Below, one piece after another: positions 17,144 to 26,222 of a DNA stretch of 64,000 nucleotides. Each line of letters begins with the position of its first letter. Position 1 is the first letter of the stretch. The position numbers and the translations under genes are program-made. Location of the stretch: assembly GCF_017357245.1 (NCBI RefSeq), contig NZ_CP071612.1, positions 3,351,001-3,415,000 on the forward strand, written 5' to 3'. The notes beneath the pieces were generated by a model. The model was given only the letters and a program-made list of their open reading frames with translations. It searched no databases and was not told the DNA's origin. The stretch is from Rhizobium bangladeshense (GTDB lineage Bacteria > Pseudomonadota > Alphaproteobacteria > Rhizobiales > Rhizobiaceae).

Positions 17144-17935
17144 CTAAAGAAGCCCTACCCGCGTCCCCTTGATCGTTAGCACGGTCAGCCGGCCCGTCGC
17201 CGAAACCGCGGTGTCGATGCCGATGCGTTGCGGACCGAATGTCGGGATTCGCCCCGGGGTATGTCCGTGGATCACGAGCACAGGAAGCTGCGGCCCCTCG
17301 TCCAGGAAGGGTTGCCTGATCCACATGAGGTCGCTGTCTGTTTGTTTCTTGAGATCGATGCCGGGTCTGACACCTGCATGCACAAACACCACCCTGCCTA
17401 TCCGCAACATGACCGGCAGCGATTCCAGGAACTCGATATGCCGCTCGGGTATCATGTTGCGAATGACGCGGGCAATCGTTTCGTTTCCCGCCGCCGACTG
17501 CAGGAGATGCTCGATATCGATGCCATATGATTGCAGCGTCTCCGTCCCGGCAAAACCCAGCCACTCGAAAATTCCCGCCGGTTTGCGATAAAGCTTCACC
17601 AACTCCGCATCGTGATTGCCGCAAAGGACCACACGCTGAAATCCCGGCGGCGGACTCTTGCTCAGGAACTCCAGAACCGCACTCGAATCGGGTCCACGAT
17701 CGACGTAGTCGCCGAGCATGACGATGAGTTTGGGACCCGGAATACGCGCTGCATCCTCTACGATGCGTCGATGCACCTCGACGAGCTCGTTGTAACATCC
17801 GTGAACATCGCTCATGGCATAGACCGCAGCGAATTCGCTTTCGGCAAATGTCAGCCGAGCGCGCTTCCTACGGCTGCCGGCCAGTATCGGTATCTGTTGT
17901 CGCCACGGTCCTAGATAATTAAACATATAACCCAT
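17144..17935 (-). CDS. Metallophosphoesterase of the serine/threonine protein phosphatase type
   Basis: 263 residues. All metal-binding blocks are present: SDVHGCYNEL (about residue 42), LGDYVDRGPDS (about 75), LCGNHD (about 105), a histidine in VFVHAGV and IHGHTP near 225. This is the arrangement of bacterial PPP-family phosphatases and symmetrical diadenosine tetraphosphatases (ApaH/PrpA-like), so the substrate may be a phosphoprotein or a dinucleotide. The first ATG (17935) and a second, three codons on, are both possible. It is a single gene, convergent with rkpK. Confidence 0.85.
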   Translation of the reverse strand: MGYMFNYLGPWRQQIPILAGSRRKRARLTFAESEFAAVYAMSDVHGCYNELVEVHRRIVEDAARIPGPKLIVMLGDYVDRGPDSSAVLEFLSKSPPPGFQRVVLCGNHDAELVKLYRKPAGIFEWLGFAGTETLQSYGIDIEHLLQSAAGNETIARVIRNMIPERHIEFLESLPVMLRIGRVVFVHAGVRPGIDLKKQTDSDLMWIRQPFLDEGPQLPVLVIHGHTPGRIPTFGPQRIGIDTAVSATGRLTVLTIKGTRVGLL

Positions 17936-17999
17936 TTATGAGACCCGACCGAATGGCGGGTTGATCGAATTCTCATCCATTGCTGCCACGGCACCAAGC

Positions 18000-18290
18000 T
18001 CAGTGTTCATAAGAAGTTGGCCTGATCGCGGCGTCGAGATTGTAGCGGAGACCTGTTGCCACATTCACAACGGCATAGTCCTTCGCCATTTACTGAACCG
18101 CCTGCGTCAGGCTCGCCTGGGCGGTCGCGGCCGAACGTTGCGCGTCCAACTCATCAAGCAGTGAGGATTGTCCATCCTTGTAGCTCCCGATTGAAAGCGC
18201 AAGAGATTCCTGCGTGGGCCTCACCTCGGCAGGTCGGCTCTCGGCGGCAACATGATCTAGCCCGATCACGCAGCCCGCTCGGGATAACAA
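18000..18290 (-). pseudogene. Remnant of an RND efflux outer-membrane factor (TolC/NodT family)
   Basis: Only the last roughly 75-95 residues of an efflux outer-membrane protein survive. The frame reads ESLALSIGSYKDGQSSLLDELDAQRS, then ASLTQAVQ, a TAA at 18090-18092, and continues in the same frame with MAKDYAVVNVATGLRYNL to a TGA at 18000. The family normally runs unbroken here (SY-x-x-G, LDAQR, then A-x-DY-x-x-x-N-x-A-x-G). Upstream sequence no longer resembles the family. It is both truncated and interrupted, so it is surely non-functional. Confidence 0.7.
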
Positions 18291-18661
18291 ACGACTTCCG
18301 CAAGCAGCGGCGCTTGGTATCCATCCATAGCTGAGAAGATATCGCGATTAATATTCGCCTGTATTTTAATACATGATGGTTAATTGCCGGTTAATCGTGC
18401 GTTTACTGCTGCGGACCTTCTATCACCAGCTGTATTTCCGAGTATTTTCGCGTTTGGAAGAACTGGAAACTCGCGGCTTTCCACAGGCGAGGTCTCCGAA
18501 AAAGCTGTATAAATCAACTACAGCGAGAGTCGCCATGAAAAAATGAACGTTAAAGCAGATCGCGCTTGACGACCTTGCGACGTCGCTTAAAGATGGTGCG
18601 CTGCGAGAGTGAATGACAATTCTTGATCAGGAATCTCAGATCCAAAATTGCGGGGTGCAAA

Positions 18662-18865
18662 GTGGAAACTGCGGTTGATTCGAAACTTATCCAAGCGATC
18701 AGCTACGACGAAGACAGCCGGCATCTGCGGGTCTATCTGACCAACGGTCAGAGGCGAGAATATGAAGGTGTTCCCAAAGGGGTCGTCGTCGGTTTGACGA
18801 TGGCGGAATCACCGGGGAATTTTTACATGAAAGCAATAAGGGGCAAATATCCGCCTCGCCCTTAG
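18662..18865 (+). CDS. KTSC-domain small protein
   Basis: 67 residues from GTG 18662, preferred because GCGGGG lies 8 bases upstream; a TTG at 18623 is the alternative. Nearly the whole protein is one KTSC domain: SKLIQAISYDEDSRHLRV, a Y-x-G-V-P motif (YEGVPKGV), then SPGNFYMKAIRGKYPP. The domain is named for its occurrence in lysyl-tRNA synthetases. In stand-alone proteins it may bind nucleic acid, but function is unproven. Single gene, with the decayed efflux gene behind it. Confidence 0.75.
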   Translation: METAVDSKLIQAISYDEDSRHLRVYLTNGQRREYEGVPKGVVVGLTMAESPGNFYMKAIRGKYPPRP

Positions 18866-18980
18866 CTGCCGCACCGACTGCCGGCGGTCTTAAGACGGCG
18901 ACATCTGACTTAAACGGCGGGCGGTTCCGAGCCCCCTTGAGTGTCAATCTACGACGACATCATCGTCGTCTCAGAACGAT

Positions 18981-19006
18981 GCGGGACCGGTATTCACCGG
19001 TCCCGC
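18981..19006. terminator. Strong hairpin between convergent genes
   Basis: A perfect 11-bp stem (GCGGGACCGGT and ACCGGTCCCGC) with a 4-base loop, between the rightward KTSC gene and the leftward esterase gene. There is no long T-run on either side. It probably ends transcription in both directions. Confidence 0.6.
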
Positions 19007-19034
19007 TCACGTTTTGGCCACTGTCCTTGCACGG

Positions 19035-19640
19035 TCAATAACCGCTGAGGAACTCGCGAACCGCATCGATCTCAAGCGGCGCGATCTCGTGCCCGCCGGC
19101 ATGCCAGACCGTTCTGACCTCCGCACCCCGACCCTCCAGGTGCGCTGAAAGGGCCTCGGTGGCTGCGATCGGAGCGATGGGATCCCGTTGTCCGGCTGTC
19201 ACCAGTACCTTTCTTCCCGCCAGCGTCGACCGAGCTTCGGGCTGAAAGGGAATGAGCGGATGCATCAAAACCGCCGCATCGAAGATGCCCTTTTCAATCA
19301 GCACATTGGCAAGAATATTTGCGCCGTTCGAGAAGCCCAGGCCCAGAACATGAGAAGCCTGGTATTCGGCGGCCAATGCCGTGACATAAGCCGCCATCTT
19401 CTCCGTCGCGCGTGAAAGGTCGGACATGTCGTAAACCCCTTCCCCAGTGCGGCGGAAGAACCGGGCCGCGCCAAATTCGGAAACATCGCCACGCGGTGAA
19501 AGAATCGTTGCTTCGGGCAGCAGCCGTCGGCCGAAATCGAAGAACTGGTTCTCATCGCCGCCGGTGCCGTGCAGCACCAGCAGAATCGGTTTGTCAGGTG
19601 CGCCGGCACGCAGCCGATGCACATATCCGGTTTCGATCAT
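19035..19640 (-). CDS. Carboxylesterase/phospholipase-type alpha/beta hydrolase (MhqD-like)
   Basis: 201 residues, no signal peptide. LLVLHGTGGDENQF forms the oxyanion-hole region, Ser about 105 in GLGFSNGAN is the nucleophile, and Asp in AGQRDPI and His in HAGGHEI complete the triad. It lies 10 bp downstream of the ring-cleavage-type VOC gene in the same direction. The pairing mirrors mhqO-mhqD of Bacillus, where it contributes to resistance to hydroquinones and other electrophiles (known). The same job here is inference. Confidence 0.85.
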   Translation of the reverse strand: MIETGYVHRLRAGAPDKPILLVLHGTGGDENQFFDFGRRLLPEATILSPRGDVSEFGAARFFRRTGEGVYDMSDLSRATEKMAAYVTALAAEYQASHVLGLGFSNGANILANVLIEKGIFDAAVLMHPLIPFQPEARSTLAGRKVLVTAGQRDPIAPIAATEALSAHLEGRGAEVRTVWHAGGHEIAPLEIDAVREFLSGY

Positions 19641-19650
19641 ATCACCCTCC

Positions 19651-20583
19651 CTACGCTTCCAGCGGCTGCAGATGCTGCTCGAGCAAGGAGCGAAGATGAG
19701 CGTGCTGCTGCGGCAGCTTCAGCGCTTCGCCGAGATGGGCAGTGTCTTCGTCGCGGTCGAAGCCAGGCTCATTGGTCGCGACCTCGAACAAAACACCACC
19801 TGGCGTGCGGAAATAGATCGCCCAGAAATAATCTCGGTCGATCACCGGTGTGACCTGATAGCCCGTGTCCATCAGCGCCTTGCGCACTTCGAGCTGCTTT
19901 TCGCGGTTTTCGACCGCAAAGGCGACATGGTGGACGGAGCCGGCGCCGGGAAGCGCGCGGGCAATGTTCGGCATGGTCTCCAGGTCGATCAGTTGGGCGC
20001 CGTTGCCATCCGGCCTGATCAGGCGTTTGACTCCGTCCCTTTCCTCGGCCACTTCGTAGCCCATGAACTTCAGCAGTTCGGCGGTTGCGCCTTCATCCCT
20101 CAGCCGCATGGCAACGGAGTGGAAGCCGCGAATAGCACGATCCTCGCTGATGCCGCCATGCGTCCACGGCTGGCGGCTGTCATTCTCGACCTCGACGAGT
20201 GCGAAGCCATCGCCATCCGGGCCGGAGAAGTTCAGGCGCTTTTCGCCGAAGCTCTCCTCGGCCTTCAGACCGCCGACGCCAAGCGTGGCGAAGCGCTCGC
20301 TCCAGAAGCCGAGCGAGCCTTGCGGGACGGAAAATGCGGTCGTGCCGACCTCACCGGTGCCGGGACGGCCCTGTGCCATCTTCGGGAAGGGGAAATAGGT
20401 CATGATCGTGCCGGGTGCACCGGTCTCATCACCATAGTAGAGGTGATAAACATCGGGCGCATCGAAATTGACGGTCTTCTTGACGCGGCGCAGGCCAAGC
20501 GCATGGGTGAAAAACTGGTTGTTGGTGCGGGCATCCTCCGCCATCGACGTAACGTGATGCAGCCCCTTGATCTGATCGAGCAT
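19651..20583 (-). CDS. VOC-superfamily ring-cleaving dioxygenase homologue (MhqO-like)
   Basis: 310 residues from ATG 20583, backed by AAAGGGG 6 bases upstream; the longer frame lacks a good site. Two vicinal-oxygen-chelate halves are visible: residues about 6-130 (GLHHVTSMAEDA, first metal ligand His) and about 150-300 (GFHSVAMRL, VHHVAFAVE, then GGVLFEVATNEPGF with the Glu ligand). Annotated relatives are quinone/catechol dioxygenases linked to hydroquinone resistance. It is the first gene of a two-gene operon with the esterase. A MarR-type regulator usually accompanies this pair but is not present nearby. Confidence 0.85.
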   Translation of the reverse strand: MLDQIKGLHHVTSMAEDARTNNQFFTHALGLRRVKKTVNFDAPDVYHLYYGDETGAPGTIMTYFPFPKMAQGRPGTGEVGTTAFSVPQGSLGFWSERFATLGVGGLKAEESFGEKRLNFSGPDGDGFALVEVENDSRQPWTHGGISEDRAIRGFHSVAMRLRDEGATAELLKFMGYEVAEERDGVKRLIRPDGNGAQLIDLETMPNIARALPGAGSVHHVAFAVENREKQLEVRKALMDTGYQVTPVIDRDYFWAIYFRTPGGVLFEVATNEPGFDRDEDTAHLGEALKLPQQHAHLRSLLEQHLQPLEA

Positions 20584-20718
20584 GTGAGACCCCTTTCTCG
20601 CCCGCCATTCGCGAGCTTTTGATGGATCATAAATGCGCCCGGCCTGGCCTCCGGAATAGACCCTAAGACCAAAACGCATTGTCTCCTTTTAGCGAACGAA
20701 AATCAATTCATGTTCACT

Positions 20719-21420
20719 TCAGGCCCCATGAGGATCTGCGGGCAATTGCCAGTCGATCCGCGCCCGCCCGCGGGACTGGAGGAAAGCATTCGCCTTGGAA
20801 AAGTGTTTGCAGCCAAAGAAGCCGTTATGGGCCGAAAGCGGCGAGGGATGCGGCGCCCTGAGCACCAGATGTCGGGCCGTATCGACAAAGGCAGCCTTGC
20901 GCTGAGCATAGGAACCCCAAAGCATGAAGACGACGGATTCGCATTCATCATTGACTTTGCGGATAACGGCATCGGTAAAGCGCTCCCACCCCTTGCCCTG
21001 ATGGGCGGCCGCCTGCCCTTCTTCGACAGTCAGCACGCTGTTCAGCAGGAGCACGCCCTGCCTTGCCCAATGTTCGAGAAAACCGTGGCGTGCCGGTGTT
21101 ATGCCGAGATCCGTCTCCATCTCCTTATAGATATTGACGAGCGAGGGCGGTATGCGCACGCCGGGCCTGACACTGAAGCATAGACCGTGAGCCTGCCCAA
21201 GCCCGTGATAAGGATCTTGGCCGAGGATGACGGCCTTGACGTTGGCGATCGGCGTCAGATCAAGAGCGCGAAAATATTCGCTGCCCTTCGGAAAGATCCG
21301 TTTGCCGACCTGCTTCTGGGCGACGAGGAAGGATCTGAGTTGCTGCATATAGGGACTTGAAAACTCCCCCGCCAGCGCGGCCTTCCAGCTCTCCTCGAGA
21401 CTGACGGATGTATCGCTCAT
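20719..21420 (-). CDS. ung: Uracil-DNA glycosylase, family 1
   Basis: 233 residues from ATG 21420. It removes uracil from DNA as the first step of base excision repair. The water-activating motif GQDPYHG (about residue 67), [12 protein letters not shown], and the leucine-intercalation motif [13 protein letters not shown] (about residue 190) are all intact, and family length is normal. A longer frame to 21486 has no supporting ribosome site. It is divergent from the phosphomannomutase gene. Confidence 0.95.
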   Translation of the reverse strand: MSDTSVSLEESWKAALAGEFSSPYMQQLRSFLVAQKQVGKRIFPKGSEYFRALDLTPIANVKAVILGQDPYHGLGQAHGLCFSVRPGVRIPPSLVNIYKEMETDLGITPARHGFLEHWARQGVLLLNSVLTVEEGQAAAHQGKGWERFTDAVIRKVNDECESVVFMLWGSYAQRKAAFVDTARHLVLRAPHPSPLSAHNGFFGCKHFSKANAFLQSRGRARIDWQLPADPHGA

Positions 21421-21652
21421 CAGAAACCCTTCAGCATAGGACGAAATAATCGACAGGCGGTTCCAGCAAACAAACTGACGTCGCAATGCCTGCGGGGTTT
21501 CGCGTCGGCTTCAGCCCATCGAAACCTGGCGGCGAGCCGCAGAACTTGTTCGAGACGTCATCGTCCGTGTTTACTATATGCCCGCTTCGGTATTTACGCC
21601 GACTGACGGGGTGAGTAGAACCTTATTGTGACAATCGGGGGCATGTCTTCAC

Positions 21653-23077
21653 ATGAAATTCGGCACGAGCGGCCTTCGCGGACTTTCAGTCGATCTCAAG
21701 GGACGCGCCTCGGCACTCTACGCCGCCGCGTTCGGCAAATATCTGCTGCGGACCGGCAGGGCGCAGGTCGGCGACGTTATTCTGATCGGCCGCGACTTTC
21801 GCGATTCTAGCCCCGAAATCTCGGCAAATTGCGCCGGTGCGCTGACGGCTCTCGGCTTCCGGATCTTCGATTGCGGCAATGTGCCGACACCAGCCCTTGC
21901 CCTTTATGGCCTCCAACGCAAGGCCGCGTGCCTGATGGTTACGGGCTCGCACATACCGGCAGACCGCAACGGCATCAAATTCTATCGCCCGGACGGTGAG
22001 ATCGACAAATCGGACGAGGCAGCCATTACTGCAGAGGCAGCCGCGATCGAGCGAAGTGGTCAAGCGCCGGTCGTGGCGCTGGCCAAAATCGAAGAGCATG
22101 AAGCAATCTGCCGGCAGCTCTTTTTCGAACGTAACGCCATGCTGCTTCCACAGGGCGCGCTGTCGGGCTTGAAGATCGGCGTCTATCAGCACAGCACTGT
22201 CGCCCGCGACCTGATGGTCGACGTTCTCACCCATTACGGTGCCGAGATCATTGCTCTCGGACGCTCGGAGAGCTTCATTCCTGTCGACACCGAAGCCGTG
22301 TCCGACGAGACGATTATGCTGATGAGACGCTGGGTATCCGAGCACAAACTCGATGCGATCGTTTCGACCGATGGCGACGGCGACCGCCCGCTTGTCGCGG
22401 ATGAAGCCGGCCTACCGCTGCGCGGCGACCTTCTCGGTCTTGTGGCAGCCAATTTCTTGGGAGCTCGCACAGTTGTGACGCCCGTCACCTCCAATTCCGG
22501 CATCGAGGCCGCAGGCTCCTTTGCCGTCAAGCGCACCCGTGTCGGCTCCCCCTTTGTCATAACAGGCATGGAAGAGGCTGTGGCCGCCGGCGATGATCGC
22601 GTCATGGGCTTTGAAGCCAATGGCGGTTTGCTGACCGCTACCCCTTTCGATATCAACAGGCAAAACTTGCGCGCCCTGCCGACGCGTGATTGCTTTATTC
22701 CCATGCTCGCAATCCTGTCGCTCGCGGCCGCTCGCAGGCAGCCCGTCTCTGCCGTTGCCAGTTCCTATAAACTGCCCTTCGCCGCCGCCGATCGTCTGGA
22801 GAATTTCCCGGTTGAGACGAGCGCCGCGCTGATGGAATATCTCCGCGCCTCGGACGAAAATCTGGCCTCTTTCCTGCAGCCCATCGGCGTGGTAGCGGCG
22901 CAATCCAATATCGATGGGCTTCGGGTGACATTGAGCGATGGCCGGATCATCCATTTCCGCCCATCCGGCAATGCGCCGGAAATGCGCTGCTACGTGGAAG
23001 CCGGCAGCGAATCCGCAGCCTTCGACCTGCTGCATGCCGGGCTCGACAGAATAAGAGCCTGGGCAACTGCCCGCTAA
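21653..23077 (+). CDS. manB: Phosphomannomutase
   Basis: 474 residues of the alpha-D-phosphohexomutase family. It interconverts mannose 6- and 1-phosphate for GDP-mannose. FGTSGLRG opens the protein. The phosphoserine loop reads MVTGSHIPADRNGIKF (Ser about 99; glycine replaces the more usual alanine before the serine). The metal loop is DGDGDRP (about 240) and the sugar-binding loop GFEANGG (about 322). RPSGNAPEMRCYVE closes the C-terminal domain. The size and pairing with the next gene match NoeK/NoeJ of rhizobia. The gap to manC is 39 bp, so they form an operon. Confidence 0.92.
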   Translation: MKFGTSGLRGLSVDLKGRASALYAAAFGKYLLRTGRAQVGDVILIGRDFRDSSPEISANCAGALTALGFRIFDCGNVPTPALALYGLQRKAACLMVTGSHIPADRNGIKFYRPDGEIDKSDEAAITAEAAAIERSGQAPVVALAKIEEHEAICRQLFFERNAMLLPQGALSGLKIGVYQHSTVARDLMVDVLTHYGAEIIALGRSESFIPVDTEAVSDETIMLMRRWVSEHKLDAIVSTDGDGDRPLVADEAGLPLRGDLLGLVAANFLGARTVVTPVTSNSGIEAAGSFAVKRTRVGSPFVITGMEEAVAAGDDRVMGFEANGGLLTATPFDINRQNLRALPTRDCFIPMLAILSLAAARRQPVSAVASSYKLPFAAADRLENFPVETSAALMEYLRASDENLASFLQPIGVVAAQSNIDGLRVTLSDGRIIHFRPSGNAPEMRCYVEAGSESAAFDLLHAGLDRIRAWATAR

Positions 23078-23116
23078 AATGCAACGAATAAGCGTTCTAT
23101 TTCGAGGAACCCGCCT

Positions 23117-24544
23117 ATGAAGCAGAAAATCGTTCCCGTGATCATGGCCGGCGGCAAAGGCACGCGGCTCTGGCCGCTTTCCCGTGCCACTGCGCCGAAA
23201 CAATTCATCCAGTTCGTGGGCGACAAGACGCTGTTTCAGGAAACGCTCGAACGCGTTTCCGATCCCGAGCTCTATGAAGCTCCGATCGTCGTCACCAATG
23301 AGGAGTTCCGCTTTCTGGTCGCCGAGCAGGCGCGCGCGCTTGCCATCCCGCTCGCCGCCGTCTTGCTCGAACCGGTCGCCCGCAATACCGCCGCGGCGGT
23401 CGCCGCTGCAGCAACGCTTGCCGCCGACCTCTTTGGCAAGGACACCATCATCCAGATGCTCGCCTCGGATCATGAGATCCTCGCCGACAAGAGCTATTTC
23501 GACTGTATCCGTATCGCCCGCGACGCGGCGGCCGGCGGCAAGCTCGTTACCTTCGGCATTAATCCGACCGAGCCGGCGACGGGTTATGGCTATATCGAGA
23601 TCGGCGATGCGCTTGATAATGGCGCTCACAAGGTGAGCCGCTTCGTCGAGAAACCGGCACTGGACGAAGCCCAGCGGATGCTCGCGAACGGCGGCTTCTA
23701 CTGGAACTCGGGCATCTTCATGTTCCCGGTAGCAGAACTTCTTGCCGAACTGCAGGAATATGCTCCCGAGGTGTTGAAGGCTGCAAGCAAGGCTGTTTCC
23801 AAGGCAAGCCGCGACCTCGATTTCACCCGCCTCGACGCCGACCATTTCGCCAAGAGCCCCGACATATCGATCGATTATGCGGTGATGGAAAAGACATCGA
23901 AGGCAGCGGTCGTTCCCTCTCCATTCCGGTGGTCCGACATGGGAAGCTGGGATGCAGTTTGGAAGTCGGGCAAACGCGACGATAGCGGCAATGTCGCCGC
24001 CGCCAACACGACCGTCGTCAATACCCGCAACTCGCTTGTCATGACCCATGGCGTGCACCTTGCCGTCCAGGGCATGGAGGATGTCGCCGTCATCGCTAGC
24101 GAGGACGCCGTCTATGTCGGGCCGCTCAAGGACAGCCAGAATGTCGGGCAACTGGTCAAGATGCTGGCCGCCTCCTCCGCGACGGCAAAATTCGCCGAAA
24201 CGCATCCGACATCCTACCGACCGTGGGGCGGCTACACCTCTATCTTCAATGGCGACCGCTTTCAGGTGAAGCGCATATTCGTCACGCCGGGCAAGAAGCT
24301 TTCGCTGCAAAAACACCACCATCGCTCCGAGCACTGGGTCGTCGTGAAGGGAACGGCCGAGGTGACGATCGGCGACAACGTGCAGATGCTGCGCGAGAAC
24401 GAAAGCGTCTATATCCCGCTCGGAGAGGTCCACCGTCTCGCCAACCCGGGCAAGATCGTCCTCGAACTCATCGAGGTTCAGACGGGCTCCTATCTCGGAG
24501 AGGACGACATTATCCGTATTGTCGACGAATTCGGAAGAACATAG
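23117..24544 (+). CDS. manC: Mannose-1-phosphate guanylyltransferase / mannose-6-phosphate isomerase
   Basis: 475 residues, bifunctional type. The N-terminal nucleotidyltransferase (about 1-290) has IMAGGKGTRLWPLSR, VARNTAAAV, GYGYIEIG and RFVEKP. The C-terminal cupin isomerase (about 350-475) has RPWGGY, KKLSLQKHHHRSEHWVVVKGTAEV and IPLGEVHRLANPG. With the upstream mutase it makes GDP-mannose, the precursor for mannose, fucose and related sugars in LPS and polysaccharides. ATG 23117 is preceded by GAGGAA. Rhizobial homologues are also named NoeJ. Confidence 0.93.
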   Translation: MKQKIVPVIMAGGKGTRLWPLSRATAPKQFIQFVGDKTLFQETLERVSDPELYEAPIVVTNEEFRFLVAEQARALAIPLAAVLLEPVARNTAAAVAAAATLAADLFGKDTIIQMLASDHEILADKSYFDCIRIARDAAAGGKLVTFGINPTEPATGYGYIEIGDALDNGAHKVSRFVEKPALDEAQRMLANGGFYWNSGIFMFPVAELLAELQEYAPEVLKAASKAVSKASRDLDFTRLDADHFAKSPDISIDYAVMEKTSKAAVVPSPFRWSDMGSWDAVWKSGKRDDSGNVAAANTTVVNTRNSLVMTHGVHLAVQGMEDVAVIASEDAVYVGPLKDSQNVGQLVKMLAASSATAKFAETHPTSYRPWGGYTSIFNGDRFQVKRIFVTPGKKLSLQKHHHRSEHWVVVKGTAEVTIGDNVQMLRENESVYIPLGEVHRLANPGKIVLELIEVQTGSYLGEDDIIRIVDEFGRT

Positions 24545-24561
24545 AGCAAATGCCGGAACGG

Positions 24562-24586
24562 CTGGCGGACTAGGTCAGTCCGCCAG
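24562..24586 (+). terminator. Hairpin after manC
   Basis: A perfect 9-bp stem (CTGGCGGAC and GTCCGCCAG) around a 7-base loop, 17 bases past the stop and extended by outer GCCGG/CCGGC pairing. No T-run follows. Confidence 0.5.
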
Positions 24587-24678
24587 CGCTGCCGGCATGA
24601 GCACCATTCCAGTTGAATTCCTTTCCGGGTTTCTCGTACAATGCATGAGCCGACAGACCTGACAGGAGATGTCTTCTA

Positions 24679-24978
24679 ATGCGTACCCTGCCCGCCTTGG
24701 CCGGATTTCTTGCAATCGTGCTTCCGGCAATAGCCTTTGCCCAAAACATGCGCGCTGCAAGCGAGGCGGAAATCCGCCAGCATCTGCCCGGCACGTCGGA
24801 GCTGAAAGAAAGCAGCAACGGCTATGAATATCGCGAGGGCAACGAGAACGGCTATAAGATCGGCAATGGCCAGGTGTGTGTCCGGTTTCCCGACAAGTCG
24901 ACCGACTGCGTTAGCGTGAAGACTGACGGCAAGAATTTTCAGATGATCGACCGTAAGGGCGGCCGAACCAGATTCTGA
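24679..24978 (+). CDS. Small secreted hypothetical protein
   Basis: 99 residues with a Sec signal peptide (LPALAGFLAIVLPAIAFA, cleavage about residue 21). The mature part begins SEAEIRQHLPGTSELKESSNGYEYREGNENGYKIGNGQVCVRF and holds two cysteines that could form a disulfide (QVCVRF and TDCVSV). The pattern of a charged, beta-rich small periplasmic domain recurs in rhizobial proteins of unknown function. Good start context (AGGAGATG upstream). It stands alone, convergent with the next gene. Confidence 0.7.
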   Translation: MRTLPALAGFLAIVLPAIAFAQNMRAASEAEIRQHLPGTSELKESSNGYEYREGNENGYKIGNGQVCVRFPDKSTDCVSVKTDGKNFQMIDRKGGRTRF

Positions 24979-25004
24979 TTTCGGCCCGGGCTGCTTTGCC
25001 CCGT

Positions 25005-25964
25005 TTATTGTGCCGGCCCCGTTTCGCCATCCTTACCGAGAACGAATTCGGCGATCAGGCCCGAATGGTTGGAGCCGAGATTGTCATCGAGACGTTTCAG
25101 CGACTTCAGATGAAGCGGCGCGCGCGCGAAGATGTGATCTATGGCGATCCCGAACCGCCCGGCGGCGATCGGCCATGTCGCCGGTTCGGGCGCCAATGTC
25201 TTCAGCTTCTGCGTGCGCAGCAAAGCCCGAACGCCAGGAGCGATCGACGACGAATTGAAATCGCCGGACAGCACCAGCGGACCTGAGATCGAACCGAGCG
25301 CTTTGCCGAGATCTTCCAACTCTTCCACCTGGTAGTCGTCGAAATAGGGTTTGGTCAGGTGCGCCGATACGAGATTGACGGTGTGCCCGCCGAAATCGAC
25401 ACTTGCTGCGACCAGCCTGTCTTTCCGCAAGCTGCCGATGCTCGCGACCTGCCGCGTCACGAAGGGGCGTTTGGACAGCACCAGCGTATCGCAGCTGTCT
25501 TTGCCGTGGTCGCAGCCGATATGATACGGATAAACCTTGAACAGTCGCTGCAGATGGAACGTCAGCGGCTTGGCTTCGAGCAGATTGACGACATCGGCAT
25601 TCGAAGCGATCACCATGTCGGCGATGGCGGTCGAATTTTTCCAATTGTCGATCGCGATGTTGAACGACATCAGCCTGAAAAGCGGCGCTGTTCCCGTCCC
25701 CCTGTCTTCCCCGGCAAATTCGCGCAGCATGATAAGGCCGTGCGCGGCGAGAAACAGCGAGGCGAGCAGAAGAGCAAAGCCGTAAACATGTCTTCTGACT
25801 GCGAGGATGACGAGGCTGCCGGCGACGAATGCGGCGGCGAGGTGGATTTGAAAACTGTAGACGAAGGAGAGCAGCCAGAAGTTCGTGATATAGCGCAGCG
25901 ACACGACCACGATGGCCAGGGTCAGAAAAGCCGAAAAAATCCAGTAAATTATGTTTCTCATCAA
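25005..25964 (-). CDS. Membrane-anchored endonuclease/exonuclease/phosphatase-family protein
   Basis: 319 residues. Three hydrophobic helices fill residues about 1-85, followed by an EEP-fold domain: FRLMSFNIAIDN, the metal Glu in VVNLLEAKP, LVSAHLTKPY, the catalytic LSGDFNSSS and the final histidine in GSNHSGLIAEF. The fold includes nucleases, sphingomyelinases and inositol phosphatases. With membrane helices and an outward-facing domain, a phosphodiesterase acting on lipid or extracellular DNA is plausible. The substrate is unknown. Confidence 0.8.
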   Translation of the reverse strand: MMRNIIYWIFSAFLTLAIVVVSLRYITNFWLLSFVYSFQIHLAAAFVAGSLVILAVRRHVYGFALLLASLFLAAHGLIMLREFAGEDRGTGTAPLFRLMSFNIAIDNWKNSTAIADMVIASNADVVNLLEAKPLTFHLQRLFKVYPYHIGCDHGKDSCDTLVLSKRPFVTRQVASIGSLRKDRLVAASVDFGGHTVNLVSAHLTKPYFDDYQVEELEDLGKALGSISGPLVLSGDFNSSSIAPGVRALLRTQKLKTLAPEPATWPIAAGRFGIAIDHIFARAPLHLKSLKRLDDNLGSNHSGLIAEFVLGKDGETGPAQ

Positions 25965-26222
25965 TCCCTGGTTCCGCCTGAACAGGATGTCGCTCGAAAA
26001 ACGCTCACAATTTCGGCATCATCTCAAGACGACGAGCCGCCCATAACATGAGGGCCGTAATGGTGCAATGCAGCATAACATCCGGAAACGACGACAGCGG
26101 CACCGGCTCAGCCGCTATCTTTCAAAGGACTATCGACTCGCACTCTTTTTATCCTGTAAGTGGGTGCCATTTTATACGGAATCGGCTTTTGCCGTCGGCA
26201 GGGGGCCGAGAAAAAGGTGGGA

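Noticed and set aside
22412..24433. 673-residue open frame on the minus strand
   Set aside because: It lies opposite manB and manC, shows no domain motif, and its composition (His/Asp/Arg-rich) is that of an antisense frame in GC-rich DNA.
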